NCBI RefSeq assembly: GCF_900188385.1
Contig: NZ_FZOI01000003.1
Coordinates: 124,001 to 188,000, forward strand
From: Azospirillum sp. RU38E
GTDB taxonomy: Bacteria > Pseudomonadota > Alphaproteobacteria > Azospirillales > Azospirillaceae
DNA length: 64,000 bases
Reading direction: 5' to 3'
Positions 53,823 through 62,524 of this stretch are shown piece after piece; the first letter of the stretch is position 1; every line of letters begins with the position of its first letter. The position numbers were made by a program, and so were the translations under genes. Under the pieces are notes generated by a model. That model was not told the DNA's origin and searched no databases. It was given only the letters and a program-made list of their open reading frames with translations.

Positions 53823-54854
53823 TTATCCGAACAAGGCGTCGATATCAGCTTGTGAAACCGTTCCCCCCGAAGAGGGCGGCGGCGGTGGGGGAGGAGGAGG
53901 TGGTGGTGGAGGGGGCGGCGGCGGTGGCGGCGGGGGAGGAGGAGGTGGAGGCGGCGGCGGTGGAGGGGGCGGTGCCATCTCCTCCTCTGTCAGGCCCCAA
54001 TCATCCATGGAGGTCATGTCCCCGCCAGCGGCAGCCGGCGGGCCGGAATCCAGGCTGTCGAACAGGGCATCGATATTGGCCTGGCTCACCGCCTCCAGCG
54101 CCGGGCCGTGCAGCAGATGCTTGTCCGGCCGGTCATCATCGGGGCGCAGCGCGATCAACCCGTCGGCACCAAGCTTCTTGGCGCCGGCATCGGTATCTTC
54201 CACGCCCCAGATCTCGATCATCGTATTCACCCGCTGCTCGATATAGCGCAGGGTGTTGACGACCTTGGTGGTGCGCTGACCGGTAATGTCCTGGAAGGAG
54301 CAGGCGGTCATGATCTCGATTGTCTGGGCATCGATATCGTTGGTAATGTCGCTGGATGGCAGGCGGGCGACCAGCGCCTGTATCCGCTCCGTCGCGTTGA
54401 GAATGTCGGAGGTGGCGCGTTCGGTGGCGGTGACGATGGCATCCAGCTCGTTGGTGGCGGCCATGATGCGGTTGGCACCGGCATCCATGGGGCGAAGCTG
54501 GGCGATTTCCTGGCGCGTCTGTTCGATATAGTTGGAAAGCTGCTTCAACTCCTCCCGCATGATGTGCAGATGCGGGCTCTGGGTATCGGCCACGGCGGCC
54601 GGCGTGCCCGCCTGGGACAGGCGCGCCACCTGCTCCGTCATCTGGCCCAGCAGGGCCCGCCAGTCATCCTGGGCGACAATGCGGGTCTGGCGGTCACGCA
54701 TACGCAGGAAGGCGCGCCCCCGGGCGGAAGCCAGCAGCGCTTCCTCCAGCGCCGTGTATTCCTTCTCGGAAAGCTCCAACGGATCCATTACGCCTCCAAG
54801 CCCGATCATGGGCCCACCCCTTGCCGCCATTCCGGTGTAACGTTGATCATACAT
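53823..54854 (-). CDS. cheZ: Protein phosphatase CheZ with polyproline linker
   Basis: A 343-residue chemotaxis phosphatase that removes phosphate from CheY-P. The four-helix-bundle core (residues 95-215) contains CSFQDITGQR, with Asp189 and Gln193 matching the catalytic pair of the family. A CheY-binding type peptide SQANIDALFD is at 257-266. Then residues 295-327 are 33 consecutive prolines, followed by a second copy of the peptide, SQADIDALFG, at the extreme C-terminus. The ATG at 54854 has a GGGAG site; an in-frame ATG at 54788 after GGAGG is an alternative. No cheY is adjacent. Translation of the proline run should depend on EF-P. Confidence 0.92.
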   Translation of the reverse strand: MYDQRYTGMAARGGPMIGLGGVMDPLELSEKEYTALEEALLASARGRAFLRMRDRQTRIVAQDDWRALLGQMTEQVARLSQAGTPAAVADTQSPHLHIMREELKQLSNYIEQTRQEIAQLRPMDAGANRIMAATNELDAIVTATERATSDILNATERIQALVARLPSSDITNDIDAQTIEIMTACSFQDITGQRTTKVVNTLRYIEQRVNTMIEIWGVEDTDAGAKKLGADGLIALRPDDDRPDKHLLHGPALEAVSQANIDALFDSLDSGPPAAAGGDMTSMDDWGLTEEEMAPPPPPPPPPPPPPPPPPPPPPPPPPPPPPPPPPSSGGTVSQADIDALFG

Positions 54855-55087
54855 GACACTCCCTTGCAACGTCACCGGGGGCACACGCAAAGACCAGCGA
54901 AACCGGTATATCCTAAAGCATATGATCGATACCGGGATAAATCCTTTCACCCCGCCGCGCCACCAACAAGTGTTGGCGGACCTCACAGAGGTGATTTGAT
55001 CCGTCGCAAGGCCGGTGTACCCTGCAAGCGATAAAGAAATCGTCACCAGCCACAGGCTGGGCAAAGGATTTACTGAGGAACGACGCG

Positions 55088-55969
55088 ATGGAAATATTGA
55101 TCGGCTTTCCAGAAGGGGAAATGCTGGCGACCCGGCTGGCCGAGGCGCTGGCCCTGCCGCTGCATCAGGCGGCCCTGCATCGTTTCCCCGATGGCGAAAG
55201 CCTGGTGCGGCTGGAGGCAGCCCCGACGCGGGCCATCATCGTCCGTTCGCTCAATCAACCCAATGACAAGCTGGTGGAGCTGCAATTGCTGGCCGGCGCC
55301 CTGCGGGAGCGCGGCTGTACGGAGCTGACGCTGGTGGCCCCCTATCTGGCCTATATGCGCCAGGATATTGAGTTCAACCCCGGCGAGGTGGTCAGCCAGC
55401 GCATCATGGGGCGCTGGCTGGGGGGCCTGTTCGACTGTATCGTCACCGTCGATCCCCACCTGCACCGCACCCATGATCTGGGGGAGGTGTTCCCCGGCAG
55501 CCGCTGTGCCGCCCTGACGGCCGGTCCCCTGCTGGGCGACTGGGCCCGCAGCCAGGGGGCGGATGCCAGTTGGGTGATTCTGGGGCCGGATGAGGAATCG
55601 GCGCATCTGGTGCAGGGTGCCGCCCAGGCTGCCGGCGCGCAGCCGCTGGTGGGGCTGAAGGTGCGGCGCGGCGACCATGATGTCTCCGTTGGTCTGCCTG
55701 ATGGCACCGACCTGACCGGCCGCACCGTGCTGTTCGTCGATGATATTGTCAGTTCCGGCAGCACCCTGATCGATGCGGCCAAGGTGGCCTATGCCCATGG
55801 CGCCGCCCGCGTGCTGGCCGCCACCGTCCATGCCGTGTTCCCGATGGAACGGATGGCGGCCTTTCAAGCGGCAGGCATTGACACGGTGGTATCCGCCGAC
55901 GGCATCCCCCACCCCACCAACGCCATCGGCCTGTCTGAGCTGATCGCAGAAAGCCTCGTAACGGTATAA
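55088..55969 (+). CDS. prs: Ribose-phosphate pyrophosphokinase family protein
   Basis: A 293-residue protein of the PRPP synthetase family, which makes 5-phosphoribosyl diphosphate from ribose 5-phosphate and ATP. Visible are HRFPDGESLVRLE, LRERGCTELTLVAPYLAYMRQD, VDPHLHRTHDLGEVF and the PRPP loop LFVDDIVSSGSTLIDAA. It is shorter than the classical bacterial enzyme (about 315 residues) and lacks the typical Arg-rich flexible loop, resembling the shorter archaeal-type members, so it may be a second paralogue instead of the housekeeping enzyme. Its stop codon shares its last base with repeat copy E. Confidence 0.85.
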   Translation: MEILIGFPEGEMLATRLAEALALPLHQAALHRFPDGESLVRLEAAPTRAIIVRSLNQPNDKLVELQLLAGALRERGCTELTLVAPYLAYMRQDIEFNPGEVVSQRIMGRWLGGLFDCIVTVDPHLHRTHDLGEVFPGSRCAALTAGPLLGDWARSQGADASWVILGPDEESAHLVQGAAQAAGAQPLVGLKVRRGDHDVSVGLPDGTDLTGRTVLFVDDIVSSGSTLIDAAKVAYAHGAARVLAATVHAVFPMERMAAFQAAGIDTVVSADGIPHPTNAIGLSELIAESLVTV

Positions 55970-56127
55970 TACCAATCCGCCGAGGGCTTGACCCTTGGCG
56001 GATTGGAGGCCGGCGACCGCCGGCCCGGCGCCCATGCGCCGCGAGCCAAGCCGCCGGATGGCGGCGCCCGGCGCCTGAGGGAACGCGAAATCTCCCTTGA
56101 TCGGTCATGATCAAGGGAGATTGGTAT
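55969..56127 (-). repeat. Multi-hairpin intergenic element, copy E (inverted)
   Basis: A 159-base copy in the opposite orientation to copies A-D, filling the gap between convergent prs and htpX: it starts on the last base of the prs stop and ends three bases before the htpX stop. Read on the minus strand it has hairpin 1 ATCTCCCTTGAT...AGGGAGAT, hairpin 2 GCCGCC-ATCC-GGCGGC, linker CTTGGCT, hairpin 3 GGCGC-ATGG-GCGCC, hairpin 4 GGCCGGC-GGTC-GCCGGCC and hairpin 5 TCCGCC...GGCGGA. Confidence 0.9.
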
Positions 56128-56130
56128 AGG

Positions 56131-57057
56131 TTACCCCCACGGCCCCGGCCGGCGGCTGCCACCGCCGGCACCGGGCACGCTGCCGCCGGACCGGCGGGGG
56201 CCGAAGGGGCTGCTGCCCGTCACCATGGCCCGCAAACGGCCCACCCGCTCGGCCGTGCTGGGATGGGTGGAAAACAGGCTGTCCACCCCGCGCCCATGCA
56301 GCGGGTTGATGATGAACATATGGGCGGTGGCGGGGTTATTTTCCGCCGCCACGTTGGGCACCAGCCGCGCCCCGTCATGGATGCCTTCCAGCGCGTCGGC
56401 CAGCCAGTCGGGCCGACCGCAGATTTCAGCGCCGATACGGTCGGCCTCATATTCGCGCGACCGGCTGATGGCCATCTGCACCAGCATGGCACCCAGCGGT
56501 GCCAGAATGGCCACCAGGATGGACCCGACAATGCCCAGCGGGTTGTTGCGGTTATCATGCCCGCCAAAGAACAGACCGAAATTGGCCAGCATGGACAAGG
56601 CACCCGCCAGCGTGGCGGTGATGGTCATGATCAGCGTGTCGCGGTTCTTGATATGCGCCAGCTCATGCGCCATCACGCCCGCCACCTCCTCCGGGCTCAA
56701 CCGCTCCAGCAGGCCGGTGGTGGCGGCCACGGCGGCATTTTCCGGGTTGCGGCCGGTGGCAAAGGCGTTGGGCTGGTCATTGTCGATAACGAAGACGCGC
56801 GGCATGGGCAGCCCGGCGCGCTGCGCCAGCCGCTGCACCATGCCGAAAAATTGCGGGGCGCTGGCGGCATCCACCTCGCGCGCACCATACATGCCCAGCA
56901 CCATCCTGTCCGCATTCCAATAGGCGAACAGGTTGGTGGCCAGCGCCAGACCCAAGGCGATCATCATGCCGCCCTGGCCGCCTAGCATAAATCCGACCGC
57001 CAGGAACAGGCCGGTCAGACCCGCCAACAACATTGCGGTACGGAAATAGCCGCTCAT
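56131..57057 (-). CDS. htpX: Membrane zinc metalloprotease HtpX-like
   Basis: A 308-residue M48 protease of the inner membrane with a role in membrane protein quality control. The ATG at 57057 follows an excellent GGAGGAG site. Two N-terminal helices ([19 protein letters not shown] and [17 protein letters not shown]) come first, then the HELAH zinc motif at residues 131-135, two further helices ([36 protein letters not shown]) and the third ligand in [12 protein letters not shown]. The C-terminal Gly/Pro/Arg tail is short and disordered. It converges with prs across repeat copy E. Confidence 0.94.
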   Translation of the reverse strand: MSGYFRTAMLLAGLTGLFLAVGFMLGGQGGMMIALGLALATNLFAYWNADRMVLGMYGAREVDAASAPQFFGMVQRLAQRAGLPMPRVFVIDNDQPNAFATGRNPENAAVAATTGLLERLSPEEVAGVMAHELAHIKNRDTLIMTITATLAGALSMLANFGLFFGGHDNRNNPLGIVGSILVAILAPLGAMLVQMAISRSREYEADRIGAEICGRPDWLADALEGIHDGARLVPNVAAENNPATAHMFIINPLHGRGVDSLFSTHPSTAERVGRLRAMVTGSSPFGPRRSGGSVPGAGGGSRRPGPWG

Positions 57058-57207
57058 CTCTCTCCTCCGGCTCTGCGCCGTCATTAGAAGGGCGGATCAC
57101 CGCCCCGTTGCTTGAGATATGGGAATGCCGCACCCGTTCCATCAAGGCTTGGCAGAATGGCGGGGCCGCGCCATATCAACAGCAGACCAGACTGAAAGGC
57201 CCGGACC

Positions 57208-57387
57208 ATGACGGAAAAGAATCAGGAAAAGACCACCGGCGCGGCCACGCCAACGGCAGAAAACACGCCGCCGCCCGCCCGGCCCGCCGCCATCCAGCAG
57301 CCGCCCGGTGAAATTGGCGGGCGCGAGGGACCGGAGCCGACCCGCTATGGCGATTGGGAAGTGAACGGTCGGTGCAGCGACTTCTAA
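57208..57387 (+). CDS. DUF1674 / SDHAF4-like protein
   Basis: A 59-residue protein too short for many gene callers. The N-terminus is disordered (TTGAATPTAENTPPPARP); the C-terminus EIGGREGPEPTRYGDWEVNG-RCSDF is the diagnostic DUF1674 motif of succinate dehydrogenase assembly factor 4. In eukaryotes and some alphaproteobacteria, SDHAF4 binds the flavinylated SdhA subunit before assembly. No sdh genes are in the window. Position and the motif support the call; fumC lies 1.4 kb away but is not in the same transcript. Confidence 0.92.
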   Translation: MTEKNQEKTTGAATPTAENTPPPARPAAIQQPPGEIGGREGPEPTRYGDWEVNGRCSDF

Positions 57388-57411
57388 CCTTCCCGGTTGT
57401 ATCTGTACCTA

Positions 57412-57452
57412 CTTGTATGCATGAGGGGGATGATCGTCCCCTCTTGTATGCA
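57412..57452 (+). terminator. Hairpin flanked by direct repeats
   Basis: A stem of type GAGGGGG / TCCCCTC (57423-57443) lies between two exact copies of CTTGTATGCA (57412-57421 and 57443-57452), 25 bases past the SDHAF4-like gene. It is probably a terminator; the direct repeats are unexplained. Confidence 0.5.
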
Positions 57453-57545
57453 CTTTAGGATAATGATCTCAAAATCGCTTCTGTGGCGGCGCATAATGCG
57501 GTAGGTTTGGGGCAGTGATATCCTGCACCCAAGGCCGCATCCCCC

Positions 57546-58049
57546 GTGTTCCCCCGCTGGCTTCCCACCACCCTGTTTGCCCTGGCGCTGGCTTTGCCCG
57601 GCGCCAGTTTGGCTGCCCCGCGCCTGAACGGGCCGGTGGAGGCGCGGGTGGTGGAGGTGGTGGATGGCGATACGCTGGCCGTGCGCGTCACCGTCTGGTT
57701 AGACCAGGAGGTGGTGACGCGGGTGCGGCTGGAAGGGATCGACACACCGGAAAGCCGTTCCACCTGCGCCACTGAAAAGACCATGGCCCGCGCCGCCAAG
57801 GACAAGCTGGCCGGGCTGGTGCGCGACGCCATGGTGGATCAGGGCAAGGGCACCATCACGCTGTATAATGTCGTCTATGACAAATATGGCGGAAGGGTGC
57901 GGGCGCAGGTGCGGCTGGCCGATGGCACCGACCTGTCAGAGGCGCTGATCCGCGCCGGCGCTGCCCGCGCCTATAATGGCGGCAAGCGCCAGCCCTGGTG
58001 CGGGGTGGCCGACGCTGGTACCAGCGCGGCGCAGGATGAGGAAGGCTGA
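57546..58049 (+). CDS. Thermonuclease family protein (SNase-like)
   Basis: A 167-residue exported nuclease using a GTG start. The signal peptide (TTLFALALALPGASLAAP) is followed by the staphylococcal nuclease-like fold: VEARVVEVVDGDTLAVRV, RVRLEGIDTPES (with the calcium Asp and catalytic Arg region), KYGGRVRAQVRLADG and a C-terminal helix with ALIRAGAARAYNGGKRQPWC. It probably degrades nucleic acids in the periplasm or outside. Its TGA shares the final base with repeat copy F. Confidence 0.9.
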   Translation: MFPRWLPTTLFALALALPGASLAAPRLNGPVEARVVEVVDGDTLAVRVTVWLDQEVVTRVRLEGIDTPESRSTCATEKTMARAAKDKLAGLVRDAMVDQGKGTITLYNVVYDKYGGRVRAQVRLADGTDLSEALIRAGAARAYNGGKRQPWCGVADAGTSAAQDEEG

Positions 58050-58194
58050 TACCAAGTTGCGATGAGCAGAACGCATCGCAACTTGGTACGGCGGCGACCG
58101 CCGCCGCGCGGCACGTGCCGCGTGAAGCCAAGCCAACGGATGTTGGCGCCGGCGTTTGAGGGCCTTGATCAGAACCTATAGGTTCTGATCAAGG
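58049..58194 (-). repeat. Multi-hairpin intergenic element, copy F (inverted)
   Basis: A 146-base copy, opposite orientation to A-D, beginning on the last base of the nuclease stop. It is bounded by two long perfect hairpins of sequences different from the other copies: TACCAAGTTGCGATG...CATCGCAACTTGGTA at the left and CCTTGATCAGAACC-TATA-GGTTCTGATCAAGG at 58163-58194. The core, read on the minus strand, is GCCAA-CATCCG-TTGGC, CTTGGCT, GCGGCACGTGCCGC and GGCGGC-GGTC-GCCGCC. Confidence 0.9.
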
Positions 58195-58289
58195 CAACAG
58201 AGTATGAATCCACAGGGAACGATCCAGGCGATGGCGCGTTCTTGACGCGGATAACCATCCCTGGTGCGAACCCGTGGAGGCCTTTCGCC

Positions 58290-58835
58290 TTGTCCAGAAT
58301 TCTGCTGACCGCCCTCGTCGCCATCACGTTGACAGGCCCCGCCCGGGCGCAAACCGCCGACCAACCGCCTGATCCCGGTTTCTCGCTGGAGGTACGGGGC
58401 GGCCCGACGGATATCCCGCCTGAACAGTTCCGCCGCGACGTGCTGGCCGCGCTGCCGCCCGATCTGCTGGACCCGGCGCGCAATTTCACCCGCGCCGACG
58501 GCTATCAGCGCGATGGGCGCTATCGGATGGTGCTGTTGTTCCATCGCGGCGCGGAAGAGGTGGCAACGGGCAATCTCTGCACCGCCGCCCAGGCCCAGAC
58601 ATTGCCGGCCCCGCCGGCCAAGTTGAAGGATCTGCGTAGCACCACCCATCTGGTGGCGGCCTTCTGCGAAAATAACAAGCCCCGCGCCAGCGCGCGGGAC
58701 CAGACCGTTGGGGAAACCGGCCCGCAACAGGCGAGTTTCCGCTTTCTGGTGGCCGATGTGGCCAAACAGCTGTTCCCCAGCGGCTTTGATGTGCTGCCGG
58801 GTGTGGGGGCGGCCGCACCGGTGGCCTCCCCCTGA
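58290..58835 (+). CDS. Hypothetical exported protein
   Basis: A 181-residue protein. The TTG at 58290 is chosen because GGAGG lies nine bases upstream and the resulting N-terminus is a signal peptide (RILLTALVAITLTGPARAQT). The mature protein includes FSLEVRGGPTDIPPEQFRRDVLAALPPDLLDPARNFT, RMVLLFHRGAEEVATGNLC and HLVAAFCENNKPRASARDQ, with a Cys pair that may form a disulfide. No family is recognised with confidence; alphaproteobacterial exported proteins with this layout are uncharacterised. It converges with fumC, leaving seven bases. Confidence 0.75.
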   Translation: MSRILLTALVAITLTGPARAQTADQPPDPGFSLEVRGGPTDIPPEQFRRDVLAALPPDLLDPARNFTRADGYQRDGRYRMVLLFHRGAEEVATGNLCTAAQAQTLPAPPAKLKDLRSTTHLVAAFCENNKPRASARDQTVGETGPQQASFRFLVADVAKQLFPSGFDVLPGVGAAAPVASP

Positions 58836-58842
58836 CCGGGGG

Positions 58843-60237
58843 TCAGCCCGGATGCACCATCTGGGCCGGCACGACCCATTGCTGGAACTGTTCCTCCGTC
58901 AGCAGGCCCAGCGCCAGCCCGGCCTCCAGCAGCGTCGTCCCCTCATGATGCGCCTTCTTGGCGATCTTGGCGGCATTGTCGTAGCCAATATGCGGGTTCA
59001 ATGCCGTGACCAGCATCAGGCTCTCGCTCATCAGCTTGGCGATGCGGTCGGTATTGGCGGTGATGCCGACCACACAATTCTCGGCAAAGCTGCGGCTGGC
59101 ATCGGCGATCAGCCGCACCGACTGCAACAGGTTATAGATCAGCACCGGCTTGAAGACATTCAGCTCAAAATGGCCGGTGGCGCCGGCATGGGTGATGGTG
59201 ACATGGTTGCCCATCACCTGGGCGCAGACCATGGTCATGGCTTCCGACTGGGTGGGGTTCACCTTGCCGGGCATGATGGAGCTGCCCGGCTCATTCTCCG
59301 GCAGGCTGATCTCCCCGATGCCGCTGCGCGGGCCGCTGCCCAGCAGGCGGATATCATTGGCGATCTTCATCAAGGAGACGGCCAGCGTGTTCAGCACGCC
59401 CGACGCTTCCACGATGCTGTCATGGGCGGCTAAAGCCTCAAACTTGTTGGGGGCGGTGACGAAGGGCAGGCCGGTGATATCGGCCACTTCCGCCGCAAAG
59501 GCGGCATCAAAGCCGACGGCCGCATTCAGGCCGGTGCCCACCGCCGTGCCGCCCTGGGCCAGCCGCAGCAGGGCCGGCAGGGCCGCCCTGGCCCGTTCCA
59601 CCCCATAGGCCAGCTGCTGGGCATAGCCGGAGAATTCCTGGCCCAGCGTCATCGGCGTGGCATCCTGAAGATGCGTGCGGCCGATCTTGACGATGGCGCT
59701 GAATTCCGCCGCCTTGGCCGCCAGTGCGGCCTGCAACTGCTCCAGCGCCGGGATCAGTTCATGGTGGAACTGCTCCGCCGCCGCGATATGCATGGCGCTG
59801 GGGAAAGTGTCGTTGGAGCTTTGGCCGCGATTGACATGATCATTGGGGTGGATCGGCTTTTTCGAGCCCATCTCCCCGCCCAGCATCTCGATGGCACGGT
59901 TGGAGATCACCTCATTGGCATTCATGTTGGTCTGGGTGCCGGACCCGGTCTGCCAGACGACCAGGGGGAAATGGTCATCCAGGCTGCCATCGATCACCTC
60001 CTCCGCCGCGGCGGCAATGGCCTGGCCCAGCTTCGTGTCTAACGTACCGAGCGCGACATTGGCGCGGGCGGCCGCCTTCTTGGCAATGCCCAGGGCGCGG
60101 ATCAGCGGCTTGGGCATCTGCTCCCCGCCGATCTTGAAATTCTGCAGCGACCGCTGGGTCTGCGCGCCCCAGTAACGGTCTGCCGGCACCTCAATCGGGC
60201 CAAAACTGTCAGTTTCGATGCGGATAGTGGCGGCCAT
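58843..60237 (-). CDS. fumC: Fumarate hydratase class II
   Basis: A 464-residue, iron-independent fumarase of the TCA cycle, normal length from ATG 60237 ([18 protein letters not shown]). The first active-site part is in [35 protein letters not shown] and [22 protein letters not shown] are typical. The class signature [16 protein letters not shown] is complete. The first bases overlap on the opposite strand only with non-coding upstream sequence of the next gene. Confidence 0.96.
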   Translation of the reverse strand: MAATIRIETDSFGPIEVPADRYWGAQTQRSLQNFKIGGEQMPKPLIRALGIAKKAAARANVALGTLDTKLGQAIAAAAEEVIDGSLDDHFPLVVWQTGSGTQTNMNANEVISNRAIEMLGGEMGSKKPIHPNDHVNRGQSSNDTFPSAMHIAAAEQFHHELIPALEQLQAALAAKAAEFSAIVKIGRTHLQDATPMTLGQEFSGYAQQLAYGVERARAALPALLRLAQGGTAVGTGLNAAVGFDAAFAAEVADITGLPFVTAPNKFEALAAHDSIVEASGVLNTLAVSLMKIANDIRLLGSGPRSGIGEISLPENEPGSSIMPGKVNPTQSEAMTMVCAQVMGNHVTITHAGATGHFELNVFKPVLIYNLLQSVRLIADASRSFAENCVVGITANTDRIAKLMSESLMLVTALNPHIGYDNAAKIAKKAHHEGTTLLEAGLALGLLTEEQFQQWVVPAQMVHPG

Positions 60238-60349
60238 GGGGCCTGCTCCTCGAAAATTATGCAGCGATGGGCGTCGGGCGGGAACCGGGGGCATTGCCGC
60301 CGCGTCATTCATATGGGAATCTGATGGTGCGATGGGAGGGGCAATTCCG

Positions 60350-60754
60350 ATGCGCGGCCAGGTGGGAAACTATCAGGGGAGCAGTAGCCGCAACCGCTGG
60401 CTGGCATTATGCTGCGCCGGCTGGCTCTGCGCAAACCCGGTTTGGGCGTTGGCCGACGCACAGCCGCAGGGTGGGCTGGCCCAATTTCGCCTGAAGACCG
60501 AGCGTAGCAAGCCGATGATTCAGGCTGGCAAGGTAAAGGAGAAGAAAGCCGCAGCAGCACCTTCACGCCATAAAACGCTGCCGCAGACGCTGCAAGCCCC
60601 TGCCTTGGCCCTGACACCAGCTGAACCGGAGTTGCTACCGCAAAGGCAAACCGGCAATCCCTTCAGGCCTCCGCCGAAAAACCCGGGCGACGTATCCAGC
60701 CGCGTGCATGTGGTCGGCAAAGGACTGACTGTAGGGATTCAAATGCCGTTTTGA
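60350..60754 (+). CDS. Hypothetical exported protein
   Basis: A 134-residue protein starting at ATG 60350 after GGGAGGGG. A signal peptide ([22 protein letters not shown]) is likely. The mature part is basic and low in structure: [28 protein letters not shown], a Pro/Leu segment and a final [19 protein letters not shown] with possible beta strands. No family recognised. It is followed 13 bases later by the EF-Tu domain III-like gene, so the two may share a transcript although their base composition differs. Confidence 0.65.
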   Translation: MRGQVGNYQGSSSRNRWLALCCAGWLCANPVWALADAQPQGGLAQFRLKTERSKPMIQAGKVKEKKAAAAPSRHKTLPQTLQAPALALTPAEPELLPQRQTGNPFRPPPKNPGDVSSRVHVVGKGLTVGIQMPF

Positions 60755-60767
60755 AGGAAATCACCAA

Positions 60768-61091
60768 ATGCCCGGAGAGAGCGAAATATTAATAAATGTA
60801 AAAGCGTTGATCCATTTATTTTCGTCAGAGGAAAGCGGCAAAGTTAACCCAATAGTGGGAAATTACAGACCTAATCATAATTTTTTCAACAAAAACAATA
60901 CTAACATGCATATCGGGCAAATTAACGTCCCAGAAGGAGTAAGCCTGCATCCAGAACAACAGATGGAAATACTTGTATCATTTTTGTTCAATAAAGATCT
61001 TGTAACGGAAATTTATCCCGGTCGGCAATGGTATATCCAGGAAGGACATCGTGTTGTCGGCATTGGCATAATTACCCAGATCATCGAATGA
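60768..61091 (+). CDS. Free-standing EF-Tu domain III-like protein
   Basis: A 107-residue, AT-rich gene after an AAGGAAA site. The sequence lines up along its whole length with the third domain of elongation factor Tu. INVKALIHLFSSEESGKVNP corresponds to the domain start (FEAEVYVLSKEEGGRHTP in EF-Tu), GNYRPNHNF to the NYRPQFYF strand, IGQINVPEGV to the GTIELPEGV strand, and GRQWYIQEGHRVVGIGIITQI to the LRFAIREGGRTVGAGVV end. The GTPase and second domains are absent. EF-Tu domain III contacts tRNA and EF-Ts; a lone copy could bind such partners or be a decoy, but no function is known. Transfer is suggested by composition. Confidence 0.8.
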   Translation: MPGESEILINVKALIHLFSSEESGKVNPIVGNYRPNHNFFNKNNTNMHIGQINVPEGVSLHPEQQMEILVSFLFNKDLVTEIYPGRQWYIQEGHRVVGIGIITQIIE

Positions 61092-61108
61092 TCAACAGTG
61101 GAATAATC

Positions 61109-62524
61109 TTACCAATATTGCCGGTGCCATTCCTTGTACAGTCGCGCCGCCTCTTCTGATCCGGCGACGATTTCCACCAAACGCAGGCTGTTGAACATAT
61201 GGCGGGCGCCTTCCGGTGACAGGGTACCGTCGCGGTTACGGGGGATCTTGCGCAAGGCGGCGTTGGTCTGCTGTTCCAGCCGCCGCCTGATATCGGTGAT
61301 GCGGTTGGAGACTTCCTTCTGAATGCCCAGCGCCCCCGCCATCCGGGAGGCGCGGCGCAGGGCCAATACCTGCTGTTCGGCCTTCTTGATGGTGTCAATG
61401 TCGGCGGCCCGGCCATCGCTTGGGAAAACCGCGTCAATCGCCGCTGTACTGACCTTGTCACAGACATTCTTCAGCACGAATTGGGCCACTTCCCCCCGTG
61501 CTGTCTGCATCTTGGCGGACAATTCCTTGTCCCGCATCCCCTGCACCATATCGTGGATGGAGCCCAGGCCATCGGCCAGCCGCTCCGCCACAATGGCCAG
61601 CCCATCCAGTTCCTCCTGCCGCGGAACCAGGCTGTCAGAGGCGAGACCGCTGGTCTGGCGCAGCAGATTGCCGACGACATAGCCGGACATTTCCCGCGTC
61701 ATCACCTCCTTCTCCTGCGGGGGGCCGCCCAGCCGCAGGTCACCCAGCAGGCGCAGCAGATCACCCGGCCGCTGCATCCGTGATGACAGCACGCGCACCA
61801 AAGGCATGGTCTGGCGCACATCATCCCGGCCCATGTCCAGCAACACCTTGCGCAGGGTTTCCAGATGACTTTCCGACAGGGTGGCAATGGGGCGGGGCGG
61901 CAGGGTGGATTTCAGCTTTTCCACCGGTGCCGCGATGCTGACGATTTCCTTGATCACCTCCAGCTGGCGGATCACATCATCGTCACGACCGAACAGGGCC
62001 ACTTTCTGTTTCAGGTTGGCATCGCATTCCGCCAGCACCCAGCCCAGGATTTCGGCACCGGTCTGCCATAACGGATCGCAGAGATTGGCCAGCAGTTCCC
62101 CATCATTGGGGTCAATCCGGCTTACCGCCTGCTGCACCTGCTGTTGCAGGGCCGCCGGTATCCGGTCCTTCAGCGCCCGCCAGCAGGGGGTCAGCGTGCT
62201 GCGGCTGATGCGGCCCAGACGGCGGCTGTAATTTTCCTGATCATCCAGCAGGTCTTCCACCGGGCGAAAAAACAGACGGCAAGCTGTCTGGCGGCGCGGT
62301 GGCCGCAGATTGGCCAGACGTGGCCGGATGGCGGCGAACACGCTGCTGATCTCCGGCTTGTCGCCGACCTGATCCAGCAGGCGGTAAATTTGCAGCAGTT
62401 TGGCATCCGACAGGCGACTGGCATCGCCCATCAGCGCCATCCAGTCGCCGCCGCCAGCATTTCCCGTCGCCTGCTCCTGGCCCGATTGCGGGGGCCGGTT
62501 GATCGCTGCCATCCCCACCCTCAC
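61109..62524 (-). CDS. Uncharacterised protein, second gene of a two-gene operon
   Basis: A 471-residue protein using a GTG start that overlaps the stop of the upstream gene (GTGA); an ATG at 62512 is an alternative. No family is recognised. It appears all-helical and soluble, with segments such as ASRLSDAKLLQIYRLLDQV, HLETLRKVLLDMGRDDVRQTMPLVRVLSSR and ADIDTIKKAEQQVLALRRASRMAGALGIQKEVSNRITDIRRRLEQQ, the last perhaps coiled coil. No signal peptide or membrane segment is seen. It converges with the EF-Tu-like gene (17 bases apart). Tight coupling suggests that the two products work together. Confidence 0.8.
   Translation of the reverse strand: MRVGMAAINRPPQSGQEQATGNAGGGDWMALMGDASRLSDAKLLQIYRLLDQVGDKPEISSVFAAIRPRLANLRPPRRQTACRLFFRPVEDLLDDQENYSRRLGRISRSTLTPCWRALKDRIPAALQQQVQQAVSRIDPNDGELLANLCDPLWQTGAEILGWVLAECDANLKQKVALFGRDDDVIRQLEVIKEIVSIAAPVEKLKSTLPPRPIATLSESHLETLRKVLLDMGRDDVRQTMPLVRVLSSRMQRPGDLLRLLGDLRLGGPPQEKEVMTREMSGYVVGNLLRQTSGLASDSLVPRQEELDGLAIVAERLADGLGSIHDMVQGMRDKELSAKMQTARGEVAQFVLKNVCDKVSTAAIDAVFPSDGRAADIDTIKKAEQQVLALRRASRMAGALGIQKEVSNRITDIRRRLEQQTNAALRKIPRNRDGTLSPEGARHMFNSLRLVEIVAGSEEAARLYKEWHRQYW

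Noticed and set aside
55749..56171. Frames running through hairpin copies D and E that encode similar peptides
   Set aside because: The similarity of the peptides comes from the repeat element itself; they have no independent start or coding signal.
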